Source: Erysipelotrichaceae bacterium (GTDB lineage: Bacteria; Bacillota_I; Bacilli_A; Erysipelotrichales; Erysipelotrichaceae). From it: a stretch of DNA of 13,666 nt. The DNA lies in contig JAHHRC010000032.1 of NCBI GenBank assembly GCA_020026035.1, positions 1 to 13,666 on the forward strand, given 5' to 3'. Of the stretch, positions 7,225-13,666 are shown piece by piece. Within the stretch, counting starts at the first letter, position 1. Each line of letters opens with the position of its first letter. Made by a program: the position numbers and the translations under genes. The notes under the pieces are model-generated. The model worked only from the letters and a program-made list of their open reading frames with translations. It was not told the origin of the DNA and searched no databases.

Positions 7225-8271
7225 TTATAGATCGTCTTCAATCGCAGTAATCTTTGCGTATGCTGTAGATCTTGCTTCAAAGAAGTCGGTTTTTACCATG
7301 TTCGCATTGGAATACTCGCTTACCCAAGCCATATTCTCCGGTTCATCTTCATAGCCTTCATAAAGAACCCCTAAGCCAAGCCCTTGGCAACGCATATTTC
7401 CAAGATACTTAATGTAATCTTCCACCATGCGCTCATTCAAACCAGGCAATTGGTTCCCAATGACATATTGACCCCACTCAATTTCCTGACGTACCCCTTC
7501 GTCAATCATATCGCGAATCATCTGATTGTTTTCTTCCGTAAAGAGTTCTGGCTCTTCCTTTTGAAGTTCTAACAAGATTTCTCTAAACAACCACAAATGC
7601 GTATTCTCATCACGGTTGATATAACGAATCTCTTGGGCAGATCCTGGCATCTTGCCATTTCTTGCAAGATTGTAGAAGAACATAAAGCCCGAATAGAAGT
7701 ACACCCCTTCCAAAATGTAGTTGGCAATACATACACGCAAGAAGGTTTGTTTATCTTGTTTCTCAAGGAATTCATTGTATAAATCCCCAATGAACTTATT
7801 CCGCTTCAATAAATGCTCATCATCTTTCCATTGGTAAATGATCTCATTGCGTTCATCTGGATTACAGATGGTATCAATCATATACGAATAGGATTGTGAA
7901 TGAATACATTCCTGGAAGGTTTGAATCGACAAACAAAGATTCACTTCATTCGCCGTTACATAACTTGAAATATTTGGCAAGTTCGCAGATTGCAAGGAAT
8001 CTAAGAACACTAAGAAACTCAACACCTTATCATACGCCGTACGTTCCGGCTTACTAAGCTTTGGATAATCACTCTTATCCTGGTTCATATTGATTTCTTC
8101 TGGCACCCAGAAATTATTCATCGCCTGACGATACCAATCACTACACCAATCATACTTTAAGTTATTAAAGTCATTCATATTCGTCGTATTAAAGTTAATC
8201 ATACGACGATTTCTTACATCAATGTCACCATCTGGATTAAACAATGGACGACGATTAATTACATTTTCCAT
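7225..8271 (-). CDS. nrdB: Class I ribonucleotide reductase, small (radical-generating) subunit
   Basis: R2 subunit, which holds the dimetal-tyrosyl radical cofactor and passes the radical to the catalytic subunit encoded just upstream. All six metal ligands are present: Asp91 (LDSLQ), Glu121 and His124 (QECIHSQSY), Glu188 (YILEGVYFY), and Glu222 and His225 (RDENTH). Tyr128 fits the radical tyrosine of E. coli R2 (Tyr122). The 348-residue length is typical. The C-terminus, rich in acidic residues (AIEDDL), would be the tail that docks on the large subunit. It starts 12 bases after the nrdA stop, with AAAGGGGTG as ribosome binding site, so the two are one operon. Presence of the Tyr and six standard ligands argues against the R2c and other Tyr-less subclasses; whether the metal is Fe or Mn cannot be told from sequence. 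Confidence 0.96.
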   Translation of the reverse strand: MENVINRRPLFNPDGDIDVRNRRMINFNTTNMNDFNNLKYDWCSDWYRQAMNNFWVPEEINMNQDKSDYPKLSKPERTAYDKVLSFLVFLDSLQSANLPNISSYVTANEVNLCLSIQTFQECIHSQSYSYMIDTICNPDERNEIIYQWKDDEHLLKRNKFIGDLYNEFLEKQDKQTFLRVCIANYILEGVYFYSGFMFFYNLARNGKMPGSAQEIRYINRDENTHLWLFREILLELQKEEPELFTEENNQMIRDMIDEGVRQEIEWGQYVIGNQLPGLNERMVEDYIKYLGNMRCQGLGLGVLYEGYEDEPENMAWVSEYSNANMVKTDFFEARSTAYAKITAIEDDL

Positions 8272-8283
8272 ACTTACACCCCT

Positions 8284-10794
8284 TTATGCCGAACAGCTTT
8301 CACAAGACTCAACTTCTAACGACTTCGACCGTACATAGTATACCGTCTTTACACCCGATTCAAAGGCAAGAATATACAAGTTCAATAACTCAGACATCTT
8401 GTATTCATTTGTAATCCAGAAGTTCACCGACTGTGCTTGGTCAATATGACGCTGACGAACACCTGCAGCCTTTACTGACCATGTTTGATCAATCGAATGG
8501 GCATTCTTATAGTACCACCATGTCTTACTTGATAAGTCCGGTGCTACACGTGGTAAGATTGCACCCTTCTTTTCTTCTAAGAAGTAACGATTCATAATCG
8601 GATCTAAACCAGCACTAGTACCAATCAAGATCGACGTACTCGACGTTGGCGCAGTCGCTAATAAGTACGCATTACGAACACCATGTTCCATAACGTCCTT
8701 CTTTAGTTCAACCCACTTATCACACACATAGTCACGACGATCAAAGTACATACCACTTTGCCACTCACTACCTTCATAGAACTGATACGTTCCACGTTCC
8801 TTTGCAAGCTTACAAGACGCCTTAATCGCTGCATAGTTGATTTCTTCAAACACTTCATCAACAAACTTCAAGTGTTCCTCGCTTTCCCACATAATGCCAT
8901 TCTTCGCTAGCATATGGTGGTAGCCACTTACACCTAAACCAACCGCACGATACTTTTGATTCGTAACTTGGGCATTTGGAATTGGATAGAAGTTTAAATC
9001 AATAACATTATCCAACGCCCGTACTAAGGAATCCGTCAAATCTTCAATCTCTTGATGATTCTTCACATCGACATTTCCTAAACAAATACTTGCAAGATTA
9101 CATACCACATAGTCTCCAGGCTTTGTCGTAGTAACAATTACCTTATCCCCATCCTTTGTCTCAACGGTTTCACTTACAAACTCTGTTGAAGACATATTCT
9201 GGGCAATTTCGGTACATAGGTTTGAACAATAAATCATACCATTGTGCTTATTTGGATTGGCACGATTGACAATATCACGGTTAAAGGCAAATGGTGTACC
9301 TGTTTCTACCGCTGATCTTAAAATCAAACGAACCACTTCTTTTAACACAAGAACACGCTTAGAAATACGATTGTCATGCACACAATCAAAGTATCTCTTT
9401 TCCCACTCTTCGCCATAGTAATCTTCTAAGGAGTAGCCCTTGATCATTAAGACATCATGTGGATCTAATAGATACCAATTCTGATTCAAATCTTCCTTGG
9501 CCATCTTCCAGAACAAATCTGGATAACATACCGCCGGGAAGACATCGTGTGCCTTCATACGGTCATCACCGTTGTTTGTACGAAGCTGTAAGAACTCTGG
9601 TAAATCCTTATGCCATACATCCAAATACACCGCAACAGCACCTTGTCTTACACCTAATTGGTCAACCGCAACCGCAGTATCATTGATGACACGAATCCAC
9701 CTTATGACACCACCACTTGCACCTTCAAAGCCACGAATGGAACCACCACGCGAACGCACCTTACCAAGGTACATACCCATGCCACCGCCATACTTCGATA
9801 CTTGGGCAAATTGGCTTACGGAATGATAAATTCCATCAAGACTATCAGGTACTGTGTCAATAAAACAGGAAGACAATTGATGATATGGCTTACGCGCATT
9901 CGATTGCGTTGGAGTTGCCATTGTGACCTTATGCAAGGACATCATGTCATAGAAACGCTTTACCCAACCCAAACGATCATTGGTTTCTTTCATCGCTAAA
10001 TGCATCGCAATCCCAAGATACATTTCCTGTGGACTTTCTAAAGAGACATGTTGATGATTGTGGATCAAGTAACGAGAAATCATTAAATCTAATCCCGCAA
10101 AGGTAAACAAATCATTGCGTGATTCATCAATCATTTGCTCAATGACATCAATTTCCTTATGGGAATAGTTTTCCAGAATATAGCTACCATAAAGCCCTTC
10201 ATCCGTTAAATAACGAAGCTTTTCATAGAAGTTATGCAACCCATACTTTTCTTCTTCAATCTTCAGTTTGTGCTTAAACTTAAAATACAACAAACGACCA
10301 GCAATCTTTTCCCAGTTCGGTTCTTCTTTATCGGTCATTTCCGCAGCCGATCTTGTCAACAACTCTAAACGTTCATTGACATTCATATCTGGCTTTGACA
10401 TGGATTCATATTTATTTAACAAACGAACAATCTCGTATTCTTTATAGTCATTTTCAATACGTTCTAACACATCATCTAAGCCATCTACCCCTACAAGGTT
10501 TGTAAGCTTCATCCGTGTCTTACGCATCTCGGTACGTTTTTCACGATAGAGAATGTAAGAACGTGCTACATCGTAGTAGCCATCCTTCATTAAACTTTCT
10601 TCGACATAATTCTGAATCGTTTCAACATCCAAAGATTCCGCATTTACAAAATGCTCCTCCACGGTATCTAACACAACCCCTAAGTTGTCCGCATCAATCG
10701 TCTGATTTACGCTTAAAAAAGCCCTTTGAATGGCCTTTTCAATCTTCGATCGATCATATGCGACTTTATTTCCACTACGTTTTACAATGATCAT
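8284..10794 (-). CDS. nrdA: Class I ribonucleotide reductase, large (catalytic) subunit
   Basis: R1 subunit reducing ribonucleoside diphosphates to deoxyribonucleotides. An ATP-cone (about 1-95, starting MIIVKRSGNKVAYDRSKI) at the N-terminus suggests overall activity control by ATP/dATP. The catalytic barrel has Cys310 (LSSCFID) and Cys565 (VVCNLAS) as the substrate-reducing pair, and Asn525, Cys527 (thiyl radical) and Glu529 in SNLCTEI. The C-terminal tail ends CESCSA, with Cys831 and Cys834 as the swinging thiols that accept electrons from thioredoxin or a glutaredoxin-like protein. The chosen ATG at 10792-10794 follows AAAGGA and gives 836 residues. An ATG at 10822-10824, also preceded by AAGGA, would give 846. 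The open frame back to 11025 crosses a terminator and the upstream gene and is not coding. First gene of the nrdAB operon. Confidence 0.95.
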   Translation of the reverse strand: MIIVKRSGNKVAYDRSKIEKAIQRAFLSVNQTIDADNLGVVLDTVEEHFVNAESLDVETIQNYVEESLMKDGYYDVARSYILYREKRTEMRKTRMKLTNLVGVDGLDDVLERIENDYKEYEIVRLLNKYESMSKPDMNVNERLELLTRSAAEMTDKEEPNWEKIAGRLLYFKFKHKLKIEEEKYGLHNFYEKLRYLTDEGLYGSYILENYSHKEIDVIEQMIDESRNDLFTFAGLDLMISRYLIHNHQHVSLESPQEMYLGIAMHLAMKETNDRLGWVKRFYDMMSLHKVTMATPTQSNARKPYHQLSSCFIDTVPDSLDGIYHSVSQFAQVSKYGGGMGMYLGKVRSRGGSIRGFEGASGGVIRWIRVINDTAVAVDQLGVRQGAVAVYLDVWHKDLPEFLQLRTNNGDDRMKAHDVFPAVCYPDLFWKMAKEDLNQNWYLLDPHDVLMIKGYSLEDYYGEEWEKRYFDCVHDNRISKRVLVLKEVVRLILRSAVETGTPFAFNRDIVNRANPNKHNGMIYCSNLCTEIAQNMSSTEFVSETVETKDGDKVIVTTTKPGDYVVCNLASICLGNVDVKNHQEIEDLTDSLVRALDNVIDLNFYPIPNAQVTNQKYRAVGLGVSGYHHMLAKNGIMWESEEHLKFVDEVFEEINYAAIKASCKLAKERGTYQFYEGSEWQSGMYFDRRDYVCDKWVELKKDVMEHGVRNAYLLATAPTSSTSILIGTSAGLDPIMNRYFLEEKKGAILPRVAPDLSSKTWWYYKNAHSIDQTWSVKAAGVRQRHIDQAQSVNFWITNEYKMSELLNLYILAFESGVKTVYYVRSKSLEVESCESCSA

Positions 10795-10861
10795 ACAATC
10801 GTCCTTTCCTACACTATTTGTCATTGTATCCTTATAACGTTCTATTTGCAATAAACATGCA

Positions 10862-10875
10862 TTGTACATATACAA
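10862..10875. promoter_or_regulatory. Palindrome upstream of nrdA, possible operator
   Basis: TTGTA (10862-10866) and TACAA (10871-10875) are inverted repeats with a 4-base spacer, between the upstream terminator and nrdA. A -10-like TATAAG (complement of 10831-10836) follows on the minus strand, but no good -35 box stands at the right distance. It does not match the NrdR box pattern well and no second copy was found, so a regulatory role is only a guess. Confidence 0.2.
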
Positions 10876-10877
10876 CG

Positions 10878-10908
10878 AAAAAAATGGCACCCATAAAAGG
10901 CACCATTT
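10878..10908 (-). terminator. Intrinsic terminator of the radical SAM gene
   Basis: On the minus strand AAATGGTGCC and GGTGCCATTT pair over 10 positions (two G-U) around a 7-base loop and run into a T-tract (complement of 10878-10884). It begins 4 bases past the radical SAM stop codon, so nrdA should have its own promoter within 10795-10877. Confidence 0.78.
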
Positions 10909-10912
10909 ATTC

Positions 10913-12292
10913 TTATTTATTCGCTTCTCTAGCCGCTTTTTCTTCGCGATTCTTTTTCCACAATTCTGCTGCACGAGGAGCCCATGCATCGGCATATGGT
11001 TTACATTTATCAAACACATGCTCAACTGATTCTGGGGAAATCAAATCGGTCGAATGTGCACCAGATTCTTCCACCATACGTTGTAAGTGATGTGGATTTT
11101 CCAACATCGGACATGGTTGTAACATGTTTTCGTTAAATGGTTGGTTTTCACGATACTTCAAGAATAGAGGCTGACGTAAGCAGTCTAGCAAATCTAATTC
11201 CTTAATATTTGCAGAACTATAATGGATGAATACACAAGGTTCTACGTCCCCATTGGAGTTAATGTGGAGGTAGTTTTTACCACCGGCAATACATCCACCA
11301 ATGAATTCCGCGTCATTTTGGAAGTCGATTGTAAAGATACTATGACTGGATTCTTCCGCACGAATCTCACGTACACGACGATATACATACTCACGTTCAT
11401 CTGGAGATAATAATAGATCCGGGTTTGCATCATTTCCAACTGGCATATAGTGGAAGTACCATGCAATACGAGCACCCTTTTCAATCAACATATCAATGAA
11501 TTCATCGCTTGTTACTGCCTTATAGTTTTCATGTGTATAACAAATCGAAACCGCAAATGGAATACCATAGCTCTTCAACAAGTCTAACGCATGCATAACC
11601 TTGTCGTAACAACCTTCCCCACGACGCGCATCGGTTGTTTCTTTGTTACCTTCGATGGAAGGCGCAAAGCTAATATTACCAAGACGAACAACTTCTTTAC
11701 AGAACTCTTCATCAATCAACGTTGTATTTGTAAAGATGTGGAAGTAACAGTCATTATGTTTTTCAGCTAACCACAAGATATCCTTCTTACGAACAAGAGG
11801 TTCTCCACCTGTCATGAGATATACATAGGTACCAAGTTCTTTTCCTTGGGTAACAATCTTGTCCATTTCTTCATTTGTAAGGTTGTTCTTATAGCCATAT
11901 TGTGCAGCCCAGCAACCAATACAATGCATATTACATGCGGAGGTTGGATCGAATAAGATGGTCCAAGGAATATTACACTTATACTTCGCAGCCATCTTTC
12001 TTTCACGTGGCAATCCTAACAAGGACGCATTGATGACGAAGTTATCCAAGAACTTCTTCAAGCAGTTTGGATGAATTTCCTTAAATAAGCGCATTGTATA
12101 CTTATACCACTTATTGTCTTCATCACTTAATACACGCTTTACGTATCCTAATTGGTTTGGCATGGCAATCTTTCCACCATACTTTTCTAACCAATCTAAA
12201 ATCTTAGGAATGTTGTCTTCGGGATTCTTTTCGATATAACCCAAAACTTGTTTCACAGTAAACGCTTGTACTGTTTCACTAAATGTCTTCAT
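10913..12292 (-). CDS. Radical SAM protein with SPASM-like C-terminus, substrate unknown
   Basis: Iron-sulfur enzyme that should cleave S-adenosylmethionine to a 5'-deoxyadenosyl radical. The cluster motif CxxxCxxC is Cys120, Cys124 and Cys127 (SACNMHCIGCWAA), and the SAM-binding GGEP is at 162-165. Residues 1-105 form an N-terminal extension without cysteine motifs, which precedes the barrel at NIPWTILFDPTSACN. C-terminal cysteines Cys334 (GGCIAGG), Cys353 (VEPCVFIHY) and Cys394 (QPCPMLENP) look like ligands of an auxiliary cluster, as in SPASM proteins. The last 15 residues are highly charged. The 459-residue layout matches a family seen in many anaerobic Bacillota, usually annotated only as radical SAM. 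It is not NrdG, the anaerobic reductase activase: it is too long and there is no nrdD. AAAGGAG lies 9 bases before the ATG. It is a single-gene unit with its own terminator, so adjacency to nrdAB need not imply a link. I do not know its substrate; a peptide or lipid is possible. Confidence 0.88.
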   Translation of the reverse strand: MKTFSETVQAFTVKQVLGYIEKNPEDNIPKILDWLEKYGGKIAMPNQLGYVKRVLSDEDNKWYKYTMRLFKEIHPNCLKKFLDNFVINASLLGLPRERKMAAKYKCNIPWTILFDPTSACNMHCIGCWAAQYGYKNNLTNEEMDKIVTQGKELGTYVYLMTGGEPLVRKKDILWLAEKHNDCYFHIFTNTTLIDEEFCKEVVRLGNISFAPSIEGNKETTDARRGEGCYDKVMHALDLLKSYGIPFAVSICYTHENYKAVTSDEFIDMLIEKGARIAWYFHYMPVGNDANPDLLLSPDEREYVYRRVREIRAEESSHSIFTIDFQNDAEFIGGCIAGGKNYLHINSNGDVEPCVFIHYSSANIKELDLLDCLRQPLFLKYRENQPFNENMLQPCPMLENPHHLQRMVEESGAHSTDLISPESVEHVFDKCKPYADAWAPRAAELWKKNREEKAAREANK

Positions 12293-12413
12293 CTTACTAA
12301 TCTCCTTTTATTCACTAGCATTAAAACACATTCAAACACGCGATAAAATAGACCACGACCGAATTTAAACAGAAACGCAAATCTGTATAGCAAACTCGCA
12401 ACACATTTTTCAA
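12293..12413. other. Divergent intergenic region, radical SAM / S66 side
   Basis: Apart from the radical SAM ribosome binding site (AAAGGAG on the minus strand, GGAG at complement 12302-12305) nothing strong is visible. A TTTAAT about 30 bases from the ATG could be a minus-strand -10 box, but no good -35 box is at the right distance. Confidence 0.35.
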
Positions 12414-12442
12414 TTTCCAACCTCAAACACCTATGCTATAGT
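12414..12442 (+). promoter_or_regulatory. Extended -10 promoter of the S66 peptidase gene
   Basis: TTTCCA (12414-12419) and TATAGT (12437-12442) are separated by 17 bases, and TG stands one base before the -10 box (TGCTATAGT), an extended -10. The predicted start near 12449 gives a leader of only about 15 bases that still includes the AAAGGAG site at 12451-12457. Confidence 0.6.
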
Positions 12443-12463
12443 GTGGAAAAAAAGGAGAAACAC

Positions 12464-13450
12464 ATGAAATATCCAATTACAACAAACAAAACCATATACA
12501 TAACAGCCGCAAGCAACGGCGTTGGTCATAAATTAGAATCCTTCGATGAATCCCTTGCAATCTTACACAAGGAAGGCTTTCAAACCATCGAAACCCCATC
12601 CGTTCGAAACAACCAAAACCCATCCGCAGACAAATACACACGAGCAAAAGAACTCAATTCCTGTTTCGAACAAGACGACAATGCCATCGTAGCCATTGCG
12701 GCAGGTGGCGATTTCTTACTCGACATCTTACCTCTTGTCGACTTTGAAACCATGCAACGCCATCCAAAATGGCTCATTGGGGCAAGTGACCCAACTACCC
12801 TACTTTACACACTTACCGTAAAATACGGCATCGCTACTCTTTATGGCTTTAATGCCGGTAGCTTCAATAACGAACACCTCAATGATCCATACATGCAAGT
12901 AGGACTATCTTACCTACACAACAACTTCATCGACCAAACCTCTTCCACAAAACACGCCCCATACGCTCACTTCATGGATGCCTATAATGGCTTTGACACG
13001 ATCACCAAATGGGAAAGCTCGACAAACTCCGATATGCATGTAAGAGGAAGAGTCATCGGTGGCTGTATCGATGCATTAAAAGACATCATCGGTACGCAAT
13101 TCGACAAAACCGCCTCCTTCAATGACACCTACTATGAAGATGGCATCATTCTTTATTTTGATAACTTTGCTATGTCTTGTGAAAACCTCTACCGCACACT
13201 TCTACAAATGAAGTATAGCGGTTGGTTCAACCACGTAAAGCTTGTCATCTTTGGAAGAAACCTCTTCACTTCTTCAGAAACAAACACAATGACTTACCTT
13301 GATGCCTACAAGCAAGCCTTAGAAGACATCCCATTCATCTATAACGCCGACATTGGCCATACCGAACCTTGTATGACTATCATCAATGGCGCTATGATGG
13401 ACATTGAACTCAAAAAAAACAAGGCCAAAATTCACTTTGACCTCGTCTAG
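12464..13450 (+). CDS. S66-family LD-carboxypeptidase / MccF-like serine peptidase
   Basis: Members of this family cleave the L,D bond of muropeptide tetrapeptides during peptidoglycan recycling (LdcA) or inactivate microcin C-like peptide-nucleotide antibiotics (MccF). Visible family marks are AAGGDFLLDILP (79-90), the nucleophile Ser108 in GASD (106-109), GRVIGGCIDAL (195-205), and His299 in NADIGHTEPC. The catalytic Glu normally sits in a (L/F)LE context after the ILY/ILF strand; here that place reads LYFDN with Asp233. No signal peptide is seen, so the protein is probably cytosolic. The ATG at 12464 was chosen because AAAGGAG lies 6 bases upstream and the promoter -10 box ends at 12442. 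An in-frame GTG at 12443 would precede the transcript start. The product is 328 residues, normal for S66. It is monocistronic, divergent from the radical SAM gene. Peptidoglycan recycling or peptide-antibiotic immunity cannot be decided from sequence. Confidence 0.88.
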   Translation: MKYPITTNKTIYITAASNGVGHKLESFDESLAILHKEGFQTIETPSVRNNQNPSADKYTRAKELNSCFEQDDNAIVAIAAGGDFLLDILPLVDFETMQRHPKWLIGASDPTTLLYTLTVKYGIATLYGFNAGSFNNEHLNDPYMQVGLSYLHNNFIDQTSSTKHAPYAHFMDAYNGFDTITKWESSTNSDMHVRGRVIGGCIDALKDIIGTQFDKTASFNDTYYEDGIILYFDNFAMSCENLYRTLLQMKYSGWFNHVKLVIFGRNLFTSSETNTMTYLDAYKQALEDIPFIYNADIGHTEPCMTIINGAMMDIELKKNKAKIHFDLV

Positions 13451-13472
13451 AACCGGCAATCGCCGGTTTTTT
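13451..13472 (+). terminator. Intrinsic terminator of the S66 peptidase gene
   Basis: AACCGGC (13451-13457) and GCCGGTT (13462-13468) form a perfect 7-bp, GC-rich stem with a 4-base loop, followed by T to 13472. It begins directly after the TAG stop. Its T-run overlaps the stop codon (complement of 13471-13473) of the convergent CBS-domain gene. Confidence 0.9.
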
Positions 13473-13666
13473 AAAACATCATAGAAATAATTCTGATCAC
13501 ATCATACGAAGATAAAATCCCTATCGGCTTTTCTTCCTTCGCCCCATTCTTTGTGACAATAATAAACGGTGCTTGTTTATGCGATTTCATGAACTCATCA
13601 AAGATCCGCAACACCTCTTGCACACTTGCAATCGCATCGACAAACACAACACGCTTACAATCATCT
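13471..13666 (-). CDS. CBS-domain protein, C-terminal fragment (5' end outside window)
   Basis: The last 65 codons of a minus-strand gene, too short for a full gene because the window cuts it. The translation contains VDAIASVQEVLRIF, then a beta strand QAPFIIVTKNG, then KPIGILSSYDVIRIISMMF before TAA. This helix-strand-strand-helix order with the PIGILSSYDVIR ending is typical of a CBS domain, which binds adenosine nucleotides and usually occurs in pairs as a regulatory or energy-sensing module. What the missing N-terminal part is (a second CBS domain, a DRTGG or phosphohydrolase domain, a transporter) cannot be seen. It converges on the S66 gene with only 20 bases between the two stop codons. 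Confidence 0.8.
   Translation of the reverse strand, partial: DDCKRVVFVDAIASVQEVLRIFDEFMKSHKQAPFIIVTKNGAKEEKPIGILSSYDVIRIISMMF

Noticed and set aside
9459..9999. Several + strand open frames inside nrdA
   Set aside because: Overlapping antisense frames within conserved R1 catalytic sequence; shadows of codon usage.
10795..11025. N-terminal extension of nrdA by 77 codons
   Set aside because: It overlaps the end of the radical SAM gene and its terminator, and the residues do not resemble any R1 N-terminus; the ATP-cone begins right at the chosen start.
12443..12463. GTG start seven codons upstream for the S66 gene
   Set aside because: It overlaps the ribosome binding site and directly follows the -10 box, so it would lie upstream of the predicted transcript start.
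1..13666. CRISPR arrays, tRNA or rRNA genes, prophage or defence cassettes
   Set aside because: No regularly spaced repeats, no tRNA or rRNA-like stretches and no phage, toxin-antitoxin or defence proteins were seen; apart from the transposase remnant the genes are ordinary chromosomal ones.

Overview
The window looks like a stretch of chromosome from a low-GC Gram-positive bacterium (Bacillota). The grounds are strong purine-rich ribosome binding sites (GGAGG, AAGGAG), A/T-rich intergenic regions, many short hairpin-plus-T-run terminators, and the gene families present. A host-associated anaerobe, perhaps of the Erysipelotrichia, would fit, but that is an impression from protein style and no marker here proves it. 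Genes read in the standard code.

Layout, left to right. Positions 2-628 hold a decayed IS1595/ISXO2-type transposase on the + strand; it has three in-frame stops and lacks the segment that should carry the first catalytic Asp. After about 220 non-coding bases with two hairpins comes guaA (GMP synthase, minus). Upstream of it, also on the minus strand, is a likely two-gene operon: uppP (undecaprenyl-diphosphate phosphatase) followed after 24 bases by a CcdA-thioredoxin fusion. A divergent promoter region of about 290 bases separates uppP from glgP (glycogen/alpha-glucan phosphorylase, +), with a good sigma-A promoter and a possible CcpA site. glgP ends in back-to-back terminators facing nrdB. 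nrdA-nrdB (class I ribonucleotide reductase, minus) form an operon. Upstream of it is a 459-residue radical SAM protein of unknown substrate (minus). A divergent 171-base region then leads to an S66-family LD-carboxypeptidase/MccF-like protein (+). The window ends in the C-terminus of a CBS-domain protein on the minus strand.

Functionally this is mostly housekeeping: guanine nucleotide synthesis, deoxynucleotide synthesis, storage-glucan breakdown, recycling of the cell-wall lipid carrier, extracytoplasmic thiol redox and peptidoglycan peptide (or peptide-antibiotic) cleavage. Four listed genes could be extended upstream of their true starts (uppP, glgP, nrdA, S66); ribosome binding sites, promoters or terminators place the starts further in. 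I see no new multi-gene system. The least explained items are the radical SAM protein, the Glu-to-Asp change in the S66 protein, the cre-like site at glgP and the decayed transposase.
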